64,000 bases of DNA, taken from Patiria miniata (lineage: Eukaryota; Echinodermata; Asteroidea; Valvatida; Asterinidae). How positions within the stretch are numbered: position 1 is the first letter of the stretch; each line of letters opens with the position of its first letter. A program made the translations under genes and the position numbers. The notes below the pieces were generated by a model. It ran no database searches and was not told where the DNA came from. It saw only the letters and a program-made list of their open reading frames with translations. The DNA lies in the NCBI RefSeq assembly GCF_015706575.1, contig NW_024037074.1, positions 3,534,001 through 3,598,000 of the forward strand. The letters are read 5' to 3'. Of this stretch, positions 44,793 to 55,662 are shown piece after piece.

Positions 44793-46267
44793 TGTAACCG
44801 GGGAGAGTGGAATTTATTAGTTTTAAAATGGGGCACTCTCCTTATGTCCGAGTGGTTCCACTAACAAATGATTTGGGTGGAGCGAAGTTTCTGTTTGTCT
44901 CAATAACATTAAATGTTTTATTTACAGCACAAATATGAGACAATATATATACACATTATTAGGTATTTACACAAGAATTACAGTATTATATTAACTTTGG
45001 GTTTATCAAACTTCCTTGGGTATATAAAAACGAAACTTTGTTGGGTGTATAAAAACGACAGTCAAATAGGGAAACAGGCTAATGAAGTCGCTCCAAGGAT
45101 ATTATCTGAAATGCATAAAAACAATAAATGACTAATGAATTATGGGAATTACTGTGGCATAAAATAACTGTTGTCCAAACAGAAGAATTATCTAAATGGC
45201 CATTATGCAAGAATATGAATATTTTATATACATGTAGTGTAATTTTAAATCCGAAAATAGAAATGAGTTATTCACCAAGTTATGTTATAAAATGAAATAA
45301 CAATATAATACCATGCCCTAATAATGAATTCCCGAATGATCATAACACCTTAAAGAAAACCGATAGTTTTGGGAAAATGGGAAAGTCTATTTCAAATGAT
45401 ACATGAGAACGTAAATATTATAGCAACACTAAAATTTAAGTTTAAGTTATTTGCATACTCGTGTTGCTCAGAAGTTCCAATTTGTGTTTGTTTCAAAAGG
45501 AAAAAATGGAAATTCACAAAATATAAAGTACATGATAACATTGTTTTCCGGAATTGGCAAAAAATATTAACATAGTAAGAAACTGGGCATAAAAATGTTT
45601 TAGGCATAAAAAGGTTAAATATCAGACATGGGATTTACTCACCACTTGGGATGGTCTACGTTCATGCCTTCTCCGTGTCCGATGTTAAAATCGACGATCA
45701 GCAGTGAAAATGGATGAAAATACTCCACTGCTATAGGGAGCCTCTCTCAAAATTCCAGGTATAAGTGGAAAGTGCAAGAGCTCGTAAAAGATGGTCTGAA
45801 CGCAACAAGGTGTTGGATCGAAATCAAAGTAATTTCGCAGCTAGCCCTTCAAGAAAACTATACCGGAACGCCCGGAATGTCAGCTATTCCTCTTAAACAA
45901 AGCGCGGTGGAATGCAAAACTCGCATGCTCGCTACGCCCATCGCATAGTTGAGCAAAATTCTAGGCGGCGCGCACTGTTAAAAAAAAGTTTAGTTGGCCG
46001 CGAGAACAAAGTTCTGTTTTTATATACTTAACAAAGTCCTGTTTTTATGTACTCACCAAAGTTTCTAAGATAATTCTTTTTGTAAATACTGTACCTGATC
46101 ATTTGTATATAAATTGTCTCAAATTTGTACTATAAATAAAACATTTCATATTATTGAGACTACAGAAACATTCGCTCTACCCAAATCATTTTTTTTTAGT
46201 GGAACCCCTCGGTTGAAAGGAGAGTGCCACATTTTTTAACTAACTAATTCCACTCTCTCCGGTTACA
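44793..46267. mobile_element. Long-TIR DNA element (1.48 kb)
   Basis: Begins TGTAACCGGGGAGAGTGGAA and ends TTCCACTCTCTCCGGTTACA, flanked by AATG on both sides (44789-44792 and 46268-46271). Inverted homology continues inward for well over 100 bases (both ends carry GGCACTCTC, GATTTGGGTRGAGCGAA and TTTTATTTAYAG phrases, then repeated TATAAAAACGAAACTTTGTT). The interior has a CpG-rich block with a possible first exon at 45643-45665. Superfamily not assigned. Confidence 0.6.
45643..45665 (-). CDS. Possible short first coding exon inside the long-TIR element
   Basis: ATG (45663-45665) followed by AACGTAGACCATCCCAAGTG and a good donor GTGAGTAAA gives MNVDHPKW split in the last codon. Upstream, minus strand, is a CpG-rich promoter-like stretch. 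An in-frame stop occurs further upstream, so this ATG would be the first. No downstream exon or homology was recognised; it may belong to a transposon gene or be chance. Confidence 0.25.
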
Positions 46268-46396
46268 AATGGAATAAATAAATAAATAAACAGTTTAAAT
46301 ATTAGACATGCCCAATCTCTCCTTTCTCAAATGGAGAAAAATGGATTTGAAAATACATGTATCCCAACTTATATAGGAAACTTTTAAAGAGCAAGT

Positions 46397-46402
46397 TTAT
46401 TT
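46397..46402 (-). terminator. Polyadenylation signal downstream of IFIT-like copy 2
   Basis: AATAAA on the minus strand, in a block (46300-46640) that is paralogous to the 3' flank of copy 1 (33340-33690). In copy 1 the same place reads AATAAT. Confidence 0.4.
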
Positions 46403-46697
46403 GAAATGGAAGTAAATTTTGCAAAAGCTTGCAAAAACAAAAATTGGATATAGTGGCCAGGTATTGACTCAGATTACACCACAGAGCACCCAGAATAAAA
46501 CATTTCCCGAGATCAAAATACGTGTTTAAGTCGACGTATCGTTACCGATGCTTACAAACGGACGCGCCGGTTGATATCAGCATCAAGTCTTCAAATTTAG
46601 CCAAATACCTTAAGTTTCATCATTAAAATGTTCTAGAGAATGCCTCCTCTAGCTATATACCGCACTATCATTCGGTTATCCTCGTCAGTCTCTAGGA

Positions 46698-48065
46698 CTA
46701 ACCTAGCAGCAGCCCGGCCCTTCCGACGTGTTTCCGTTCTTTGCGGAGTGAGTTCATGTTGCCGCTTATCCAGCCGGTGTTCTCCTCGCACGCAACGCCT
46801 TTCTGGAAGGACTCCATCGCTTCCCGATGCTGGCCGTTCAGGCACAGGATCTGTCCACGCACGCGGTGAAGCCCGGATCTCTTTTTGCCGTCCTGGCATC
46901 TTTCGCACCTTGTGCAGGTCTCGAGAGCCTTCCTGATGTACTTTGCTTGTTCCCCTGCGGTGCGTTTCGCCAGGTGATAATACACTTCCGCCAGCCATTC
47001 AAAATCCCACGGTGATTCGTGCTTCGGCAAGATGAACTCCAGGTCTCTCCGAGCTTTCGATAGGAGATCTAGCTCATTGGGGCGTCTACGGTATTGTTTG
47101 ATGCACAGTGAGGCCCTCGAGTAGGCGAGGAAGTTGAACATGGAGCGGTCGAGAGCGATGGATTCATTTAAGAGAGCCATGGCTTCCTCGAACGACCCAC
47201 CACAATTAGGTCGTCGACGGATCTGAGCAAGGCGAACGAGGATCTTGGCCGACAAGGCGTCTTCCGGCGACAAATCTCGCGCCTCCCACACAAACACTTC
47301 TCCGGTCGGTCGATGTATTGCACCAGGCTCTTGGGTATGTACTCTTGAGGTATTGCAAAGAGTCGAGACGCTTTGTCGAAGGCGACGGCAACGTGCATCA
47401 GTGCTTTGCACTTCATTACGTCATCTGCGAATGGGCTGTCCACAATAGCCCCAAATCTCTCAGCTAGGCTTCGCAACGCCTCTTTAGCACACCCCTCGTT
47501 TCTTTTGATGACCATCATTTCCAAGATTTTGAAACTGGCGAGTCCAGAACTAAACAACCACTCCTGTCTGGTGGCTTGATTTACCAATCTACCAGCTAGT
47601 GTGATTGCTTCTGTGTACAAGCGGACGGCCCAGTTATACCAGCCATATCTCTGGTCTTTTACTGTGTCGTGGTAGAGTTGGACATACGGATAGGCTTGCT
47701 CCGCATAGCATCTCGCCTGTTGTTCCTTCCTCGGCGCTCTCATCCTTGGCGTAAGCACCAAATAATCCTCTTCCAAACTGGAATGCCCTTTCATCACGTG
47801 ATTTATGTTTGCAAAGGCATTTAGATTCTCCGGATCTTCACGGAGTGCCATCTTGAAGTACTTCAGCGCTTCCTCTTTGTCTCCCTTCGTGAAAGCCAGC
47901 ACGCCCAGAAGGTTGCAGTTGGCGCAGTAGTTTGTCCTCCGCTCCAGGTAATATTTAAGCAGGTCGCGTTTATAGCCTGCGTTAGCTTTCACGACCTCTT
48001 TCGTGCCAATTGGCAACGGTAGGTTAAAGTGCCCCGCGGGTGGTAATTTTTCCTTATTCGATGCC
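46698..48065 (-). pseudogene. IFIT-like TPR gene copy 2, frameshifted
   Basis: The closest paralogue of copy 1. The exon begins after acceptor CTTTAG (48066 upward) with the same GGCATCGAATRAGGA start, and encodes the N-terminal TPRs including YCANCNLLGVLAF. At about 47283-47300 copy 2 has two extra bases relative to copy 1 (just after PEKCL), so the C-terminal half (ARDLSPEDALSAKILVRLAQ onward, with CTRCERC and CEENTGWISGN) is in another frame. A further shift near 46720 moves the VLETDEDN tail out of frame, so the second frame stops at 46698. Other differences from copy 1 are whole codons (one Ser and one Lys lost, one Arg gained). Either a young pseudogene or assembly indels in an intact gene. 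Confidence 0.75.
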
Positions 48066-49635
48066 CTAAAGAGGAAGAAAAAATATTATTACATGTATAA
48101 TTATGCAAATATATGAGTACGTTCTCAAATGAATTTATCCCCAAAACATTAACACACGGATAACTGTGTGGGCGGAATGACCAGGATAGAGATTTGTCTT
48201 TTTTTAAGAAGAGTGTGTTTAATCAAGACTTGCCGAGCTCTGAATAACTCGTCCAGGCTTCAAAATTGGGCACGTCTTACAATGACGGTCGGTCAGTCAG
48301 TCAGTCGTCAGTGAGATCGGTATAAAGGTGACCAGTAATATATATATGACGAGGGCTTCATGATTCCAGAGGAGAACTTGACTAGCTGGCTCATTATGCC
48401 GAAAAACGTGACCGGCTAGCCGAAGGCGACGCTGTCTGATGGTGGTGGAGATAGGGGGAAGGACACCATACAGAACAGAGTTAGGGAGATGTTGTTGCCA
48501 AGAAACGTTCTGAACAGCCCGCAACATCCGTGTATAGGTGCCATCAATGGATGCAAAGATCTGTTTGGTCAGGGTCGAGGACTCGCAACCGTAGAGGAGG
48601 ATGGATTCTACTGAGGTCTTGAAGATATTAAGTTTGGTGGTCTTGGATATCGAGGATCTCCATACTTTGGTCAGTGAGAACAGAGCAGACCAAGCTTGAG
48701 CTTTTCTACACTCGATGTCATGAGCTGTGTTGGTGCAGGAGCCCAGATGCTTGAAGTCATCAACGTTATCGAGCTTACTGTCATCCAGTGCAGTGACGTC
48801 GTCATAGGTAGACGGGTTGATAACCATGGACTCAGTCTTCTTTGCATTAAGAGAGAGACCAACGGACTTGCAGCAAGCTTCTACTTTATGGAGGAGAGAT
48901 TTGGCATCAAGGAGGGTGTCAGCAAGCAGACTAATGTCATCTGTATTTCTCATGACTCTAATTAAAGAGGGTAAGCCTATAGGGGCGGATCCAGAAATTG
49001 TTGCGGGGGGGGGTGTCATCAGCAAATAGACAGTTTTTTTTGTTCGGACACTTGGCTCCGTAAAATCGATGGGGGGGGGGGGGACTCGTACCATACTTTC
49101 AATTGGGGCGCTGTTCAAATCCGACGATTATTAACACTATACTACAGGATAGTGTACAAATACCACCGTAACCCAGCAGGCTCTGCCCGTATTTTGAGCA
49201 CAGGCATAAATTAATACATGCATGATTGTTTTTGGATGTCAGAGCAGGGAGGAGGGGGGGGGGGCGGGGAGGTTGGCATTATTAATTTTTGTATGAATTT
49301 CTATGGGGAAAAAAACCACATTTTGGACAGAGCTGGGGGTGTTTTGCCCCCCCCCCCCGATCCGTGCCTGGACTATAACTGAAAGCGACTGAGGACCACT
49401 GAAAATTAATAATTTCCCAGTACTTGAACAATCACGTTTTTGATATGTATAAGCTCGTGATTGTTTTTCTCCGAAAGAATTTGTTAACAAAATACTTCGT
49501 TGAAGTGCAAAACCCAATGCAGATATTTAGATCTCTCGACGCAAATTCATCTTCCTATGAATACTGTTTTTTGGCTCGATCATTCGTTGCTCATTGCAAC
49601 AGTCGTCACATTTTTTTTTATTTACATAAACTTAC
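48066..49635 (-). other. Proposed intron 1 of IFIT-like copy 2
   Basis: Contains a GTCA microsatellite (about 48286-48310), a reverse transcriptase fragment on the same strand and, from about 48981, a fragment of the GGCGGATCCAG-ended MITE family plus G runs. Confidence 0.4.
48303..48985 (-). mobile_element. Non-LTR retrotransposon fragment (C-terminal part of reverse transcriptase)
   Basis: The minus-strand translation is a 5'-truncated LINE-type reverse transcriptase. It contains NTDDISLLAD (the region of the catalytic YADD box, keeping DD), LNAKKTESMV, FKHLGS (the YLG box), ILLYGCESSTLT and RRLRLAGHVFR, all in the order usual for these proteins. It is truncated at its N-terminus immediately after or within the catalytic motif and lacks the fingers, so it cannot be active. 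It lies in the presumed intron of IFIT-like copy 2, same orientation. Clade not determined. Confidence 0.8.
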
Positions 49636-49700
49636 ATCTTGTCTTCACCACGAAGTTTAAGCAGAATTTGTCGGTTGCTTGTTGCTGCACACAAGGGACT
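49636..49700 (-). other. Candidate exon 1 (5' UTR plus 'AT' of the start codon) of IFIT-like copy 2
   Basis: Minus strand GACAAGAT|GTAAGTTT: a consensus donor right after 'AT', which joins to the G at 48065 to make ATG. The upstream sequence resembles the copy 1 candidate exon. A minus-strand AAGTGAAA (49721-49728), an exact IRF-element core, lies about 85-90 bases upstream of the donor. The 5' end is not defined. Confidence 0.55.
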
Positions 49701-49739
49701 TATTATTTAGTATCCGCCGATTTCACTTCTTACAACATT

Positions 49740-52700
49740 TACTTTAATTATCCAAATTACAAAACACTGTCTCATCGTCACTCACTGTTCAAACAATGTC
49801 TGAATTCATCGCAGATAACAATGAATGAGTGACAACAGCGATAACAGCATATACATTCTGTCTCATTTTTTTTTCAATATCGATCCATATCTTCGCGGAA
49901 GGATACCCCGTGTTGTACATTGTTATTTAAATTTTCGACAATCACACCCAATCAAACGGTAAGACAATTGAAATCGGAGTTTGTTGTGTTTTGTTTTTCC
50001 AGAGCGATCAATGTTCAATAAGGTCCGTTTTTAATTGTGCGCTAAAAAAATAAGGTGACTCTTTTGTTGCGCCGATCGATTTCTCATACGGGAATTCCCA
50101 TTTGGAAATTCCCATGACTAGAAATGGCTGTCGGCTCGGCTCCAGTGCCAGGGATTAGACTATGGAGGGGCGGGGAAAGGGGGGGGGGCGGGGTATTGTG
50201 CTCTTTGCATCTGCTGTTCGATTTATGCAACCGAAAATAAAGGTAACACATAGTGATCAGAGCCGTATATCGAGAGAGTTGCGACTGTTTAGAACCAAAA
50301 TGGCGGATTATGCATCAGTGCACATTCGTACACAATAGTCTCACGCTGCACATTAATGAATGGATGAGTCATCAACCATACGTTTTATACATTAACATGA
50401 ACTGTATTATGTGACATTTCTCGGTGCTGAGTCAACCATGCTGGAATATCAGAATCTAATGGTCCAGCCATGTTAGTACTAGTGGGCGTGGCTTAGGTCA
50501 TCTACTGATGAGCAATACTACATTATGTTTTCCCAGAGCGAACAATGATCAATAAAAGGCCCTTTTTAGTAATTGTGCGCTAACATGAGAATGGATCTCT
50601 CCAGGGGCTATGGAGGGGTGGGGAAGGGGGGGGGGGGGATGGGGTCTTGTGCTCTTTGCATCTGTTGTTGGACTTTTTAAACTAAAAATACATGCAGCAT
50701 ATATTCTGCTTTCTATCCTAGTGGCGTAACCAGGATATTTCAGTGAAGGAAGTGCAAATGTTCTTTGGAATCCTTTTCTATCCCCTACATTTTATGGAAC
50801 CTCATCTTCGGAACATCAATTGTGAAATTTTAAGTCCGCCTTTCGTTTTCTGCTTTGGATTGCTTTAGTCTAGTCTCCAACACTTCCTCGAGTAGCACAC
50901 ACTTTGGTGATGGGAAAAAATTAATGGCGGGTCCATGCCTTTTAAGCGGATGCACTGAAAAGGATGCCTGGCTGAAAACACTGAAGTCCATAGTTTTTAG
51001 AGGGGTGGGGGGGGGGGGGGGGGGGGGGGTGGGGGTGGGGGGGGGGTTGGGGGGGTGGGGGGGTGGGGAGGAGTGGTTGACTGAACTGTTTAAGTCGCAG
51101 CATAATTTTGTAGAGTCTATTAGAGGGTCTTAACAATGAATCGTATTTATTGTTCAATCGATCGACGTTATTTCTAAGGTAAAAGATTTTACACTCATAA
51201 AAAGTCCCGGGTCGGGTCACTGAACCGGAAATCCGGTCAGAGTTGACCGGGTACTTTTTAGGGTCAAAATGACACATTTTTGAGTAAAAATGACAATTTT
51301 TGCCAAGTTGACCGGGAAAATGATCTAGAGAAGTGTCAGTTTGACCGAGAAATGCCATTTTGACCCAGAGAAGTGTCAAATTTGATCCAGAGAAGTGTCA
51401 TATTTTGACCCATTTGGTGAGGGGTCATTTTGATCACGAGATGTGTCAAGAGATGAGAAACCGGGATAAAACCTGACTCGGGACCATTAAGAGTGTAGGA
51501 TTTTTTTTCTTGGAGTTGGGGTTGGTCACCCAACCAACCACCCCGCTATTAACCCGCCTTCGGAAGGGCTATTTTGCGTCTTATCAATAAAACGTTAATG
51601 TGGACCCCGACTGGAAACTCATTGGGGTACACTGTCAAAACGTTGGGCAAAATGGGTTGATAGGTAGACCAGTGTTGGTCAACATAATAGGCTAAACTCT
51701 TGGACAAATTCTTCCCAATGTCGGATAAGTTTTACCCAAATCAACCCACAATGAGGTAATTTCAAACCAATGTTGGGTAAAATAACATTGCCCAACAGTA
51801 TTATGTGAACCCATTGGCATCCCCCTCCTCCGCAACAAGCTATATGGTTTTGGCCTCTTCTCCAGCTATTAGTGAAGTCATGCATTGCATCGTCCACCAC
51901 GTGATCAGAAAATACCTTTTGACACCAAACTATTAAACTGACAACATCTCAAAATGAATTGGCTTCATCAACAATATATTGACGCCTTCATCTAATGAAT
52001 AATTATGGCTGCACCAGATCATGAATATTTACTATACATCAGATAATGAATAATGCTACATCAGAATAATGAACATTGATTCAGATCATGAATATTGACT
52101 ATCGTCTGCAGATAATGAATATTGACTAAACACCAGATAATACAAATTTATTACATTGGATAATGATATTGGCTACATCAGATAACGAATATTGTTTACA
52201 TCTGATGACGAATATTGACTACATCAAATAATGAATATTGACTTAAAGAATAATGAATATTGACTACAAAGAATAATGAATATTGACTACAAACACAGAG
52301 TAATGAATATTTGATACTGAATATTGACATTTTATGTTGAGATTTCCTTTTGCCTGTAGCTTTTGCTTAAAGCTCATTTATTCTTGAATTTGCAGTAAAC
52401 TTATTTTTGTCTGCCTTCCTTAAATGTTTGTTTTAAAACAAGATTTTTCTTTGGACTCAGCTAAATTACATGCAGAATACACTGAATTAACAAAACAATG
52501 ATTATTAATTTCTTCAAATTGGTGGTGAGCTGGCTACACCAACTAGCGTATTAACTAATGATATCAAATAACTACTATCACACGAAAATAATGGATTGAC
52601 TACACAATGACTGCATCAAACAAAATGACTACATGACTGTAGGGATATTGACGACATCTAATTTACACTGATAAAATCCCACGTCACGAAATATAAAATG

Positions 52701-53939
52701 ACTACATACCACATACATAATTTTACAAGATCACATCAAGGTCTTGGTGACATATGGTGAAAATGGCAATGAAAATAAAGCCTAATTAAGAAATGACGGC
52801 TATTTACAGAAAAATGGGCTATTTACATGAAAATGGTCAAAAACCAGTTTATCCACACGCGTGTATATATGAGATACATGTGTGGTCATCGTTATGACAT
52901 TATTACTATGAATCGATTTGACATCGAACACATGACATTACTATGCATCGACTGCAATTAATAATGATCAGAACATCAGAATACATCTACATTGAACAAT
53001 TTAACTTCATAGACTTATAAGTCTAAGCAAGTCGAGATTAAATATCAAACTTGCTTCCACCATTTCACAACTTGCAAAAAACACACCAAAGAGGCTGAAA
53101 TGTTTTTTTCTTCTGAACGATCACACACAGTTGCGAAGGTCAAAATAATAGATGAATCTAATCTGTGTAAAAACTGTATCAAGACGATTAAAATCCAGTA
53201 AGGATATGCAAATATTTTGATAAAAGTTTCTAAAAAGGGATACTAAATAGTCTCTGGCGATTAGCTTTCTAGCCTACTAACAAAGAAGTAAAAAGTTTTA
53301 TTATTTGTCATGCCAAACACTGTTTTCCTTTTAAATATTTTGCACTAATCTTTTCGCTCTTTTTTTTATTCAATGAAATTAACGTGAAATGAATAAAGCT
53401 GCAGCTTTAAAGGGAATGGACACCAACGACGAAGCGCCAAAACACTATGAAACTATCACACCTGGAAAAAACCCTCTTTTTGAATGAATTTAGTGTAGTT
53501 TGCAATCGTTTTCAATACCTATCTATGTATGAGAAGTATTTTTCCCTCGAGCGACAAACTGGGGTCACAACATGTACAGGAGGGTGCAACGGTCAAAACG
53601 CATTAAGGAACATATTGGAAGCGAGGACTTTCAACCGAATCCTTGATTTTTGTCAAGAAAAATGAAGACACAGTTTCAGTTTTCTAAAAAAATATCTACC
53701 GAGCTGAAATTTCGACAGATAAACAGGTTCGTATTTTTAAAAAAATACTAATAGCCTGCTTCAGATTTATCGTATATATCGGCAAAAGTACATTTTTGCA
53801 AATTGTGTCCATAATCTTAAGGAAAATGAGTTCTACAATATACGTTCGGAACATTAGTACTTTTTGTTCAATAGCTCAAACTTTTGCGCTTCTATTTTCT
53901 ACACCGATAATTATTTTGTCCACAGTATCTCACCATAGT
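49740..53939. other. Spacer between IFIT-like copies 2 and 3; repeats only
   Basis: Holds two diverged members of the TTTCTCAT...GGGAATTCCC repeat (about 50087-50180 and 50525-50640), the G-rich run at 51001-51065, imperfect repeats of GAGAAGTGTCA-type phrases (51230-51440) and of AATGTTGGG-type phrases (51640-51800), and the degenerate satellite at 51960-52320. No convincing exon. Confidence 0.45.
51960..52320. repeat. Degenerate tandem repeat, unit ATAATGAATATTGACTACATC
   Basis: About 14-16 imperfect units of roughly 21-23 bases, all built on GATAATGAATATTGACTACA, with no coding potential. Confidence 0.75.
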
Positions 53940-55266
53940 TCAACGATTGTACTGCCTTTCAACGTGTCGCCTCTCTTCGGCGAGCGCACCCACGTTGCCG
54001 CTTATCCAGCCGGTGTTCTCCTCGCATGCAATGCCTATCTGGAAGGACTCCATCGCTTCCTGATGCTGGCCGTTCAGGCACAGGATCTGTCCACGTACGT
54101 GGTGAAGTATGGATCTCCCCGCGCCGTCCTGACATCCCTCGCACTTCGTACAGGTCTCGAGACCCTTCCTGATGTAATCTCTGGACTCTTCCCCGATGGA
54201 GCTTTTCGCCAGGTACAAATACGCCTCGGCCAGTCTTTCAAAATCCCAGGGAGAAACGTGCTGCTGCAAGATGAACTCCAAGTCATCCTTAGCTCGCGTG
54301 ATGAGAGCAATGTTCTTAGACCTTCTGTACTGTTTAATGCAAATTTCTGCACGCAAGGAATAAGCATGGAAATTTAGGGAGGAGTTGTCGAAATCAATGG
54401 AACTGTCCAACAAGGCCCTGGCTCTCCTAAAGCCCTCATTTCGATCGGTCTTGAAAGTGAAATGCGCCTGACGAGCCAGGATGCGGGCCTTCAAGGAATC
54501 ATCCGGAGCTAATTCCAGTGCCCTATCCAGGCAATGTTCCGGGGCTATGTTCGCACGTCCATGCAGTCCCATTTCGGAACCTTTTTTGAGAGTCAGGGCA
54601 AATTGCAGCCACGCTTCGCTCTTAATTGCGTTATCTGCGTGTGGACTGTCCACTATTGCCCGAAAGTTTCCGCTAGCCGATTCGAGCAACGATTGCGCTC
54701 TTTGTCCGCCATCTCCACCCGTCGCTAAAATACGCAGAATCTTATAACTTGCAAGTCCGATGCAGAACTGCCAGTCCTCTTTCTCCGTGTGATCCACCAG
54801 GTCACCGGCCAGCTCCATGGCTCTGTTATAGAGATCTAGTCCCTTCTCGTATCGGTCGCACGTCTTCGTCTCGTCGAACAGCTCAAACATGTAGGCGTAT
54901 CCCTGTTCGGCGAAGCGTCTCGCATGTTGCTGCTTGCTAGCTTCCGATGTCAGATCGGGCTCATCATAAGGTGGGGCAGCTGTCCCATTCACGTAGGCCA
55001 GGTTTGCCTTCGCATTCAAATTATCCGGATCTTCGGAGAGGATAAACTCAAAACGCTCCCGCGCACGGTCCGGCACGTCGCGGTCCTGAGCGAAAGCCAG
55101 CACGCCAAGAAGATGGCGAATAGCGTGGCGTTCAGGTCGATTTTGCTTTCGCTGCAGGTAATCCTCGAGCACCATTCGTTTGTAGTTGGCAGTGACCTCT
55201 ACAATGGGCCCTCGGTTTGTGAGCAACTGAAGCTGGAAGTGTCCCACAGGTAGGTCTGCTGCTGCC
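53940..55266 (-). CDS. IFIT-like TPR protein, copy 3 (main coding exon)
   Basis: A more distant member of the cluster with an intact frame. The exon begins after acceptor CCTCAG (55267 upward) and, with AT from 55411-55412, gives 442 residues starting M-AAADLPVGHFQLQLL. TPR-like helices are seen at HLLGVLAFAQDRDVPDRARE with LSEDPDNLNAKANLAYVNG, at ALELAPDDSLKARILARQA, and at RARALLDSSIDFDNSSLNFH. The C-terminal block CTKCEGCQDGAGRSILHHVR, then GQILCLNGQHQEAMESF and CEENTGWISGN, is nearly identical to copies 1 and 2, while the N-terminal half is strongly diverged and lacks the YCANC pair. This uneven similarity suggests either strong constraint on the C-terminal TPR or gene conversion. It stops at 53940-53942 after a basic tail (ERRHVERQYNR). 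Cytosolic TPR protein; the RNA-binding or antiviral role is inferred from the family only. Confidence 0.85.
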
Positions 55267-55410
55267 CTGAGGAATTAAAAAGTACAGCCTCATTAGATTC
55301 AGCATGAAAAAAGGGAACGTAAAAGACAATGTTATAGGTAAATTTCACCTGGCGCACAGAGCGTATAAGAAGCAAGATGGTGGAATTTGTTTAATGTTTT
55401 TTTCACTTAC

Positions 55411-55490
55411 ATGGCTTCTTGTTCACGCTGAATTTTGCCGAAATGCCTTGATGAGTATAGACCCTATTCTTGTGGATAGTGTCGGTGGAG
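55411..55490 (-). other. Exon 1 (5' UTR plus 'AT' of the start codon) of IFIT-like copy 3
   Basis: Minus strand GAAGCCAT|GTAAGTG: donor after 'AT', followed by a 144-bp intron (55267-55410) and an exon that begins with G. A TATA box about 30 bases further upstream fixes the expected transcription start near 55488-55490. This is the clearest of the three split start codons because the intron is short and the promoter is visible. Confidence 0.7.
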
Positions 55491-55512
55491 CTTACAAATA
55501 GGCCTATACTGC

Positions 55513-55522
55513 CTTTTTATAG
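55513..55522 (-). promoter_or_regulatory. TATA box of IFIT-like copy 3
   Basis: CTATAAAAAG on the minus strand, at the right distance (about 25-30 bases) from the presumed start of the short first exon. TATA-containing promoters are typical of inducible genes. Confidence 0.6.
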
Positions 55523-55662
55523 TTTTTACTCGACGTGTTTGCAAACTACTCGGCAGAGCTGCAGTGCGCATTTCAATAAACAAGTTACAGTGCGCAGCAC
55601 AATGAAAGTACGCATGCCCAGTTTGCCCACGCCCCAGAGGCAACCAATAAGCACGTAAGGAT

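Noticed and set aside
53796..54377. Plus-strand open frame of 193 codons over the 3' end of IFIT-like copy 3
   Set aside because: It mirrors the coding exon on the opposite strand; similar shadows appear over copies 1 and 2.
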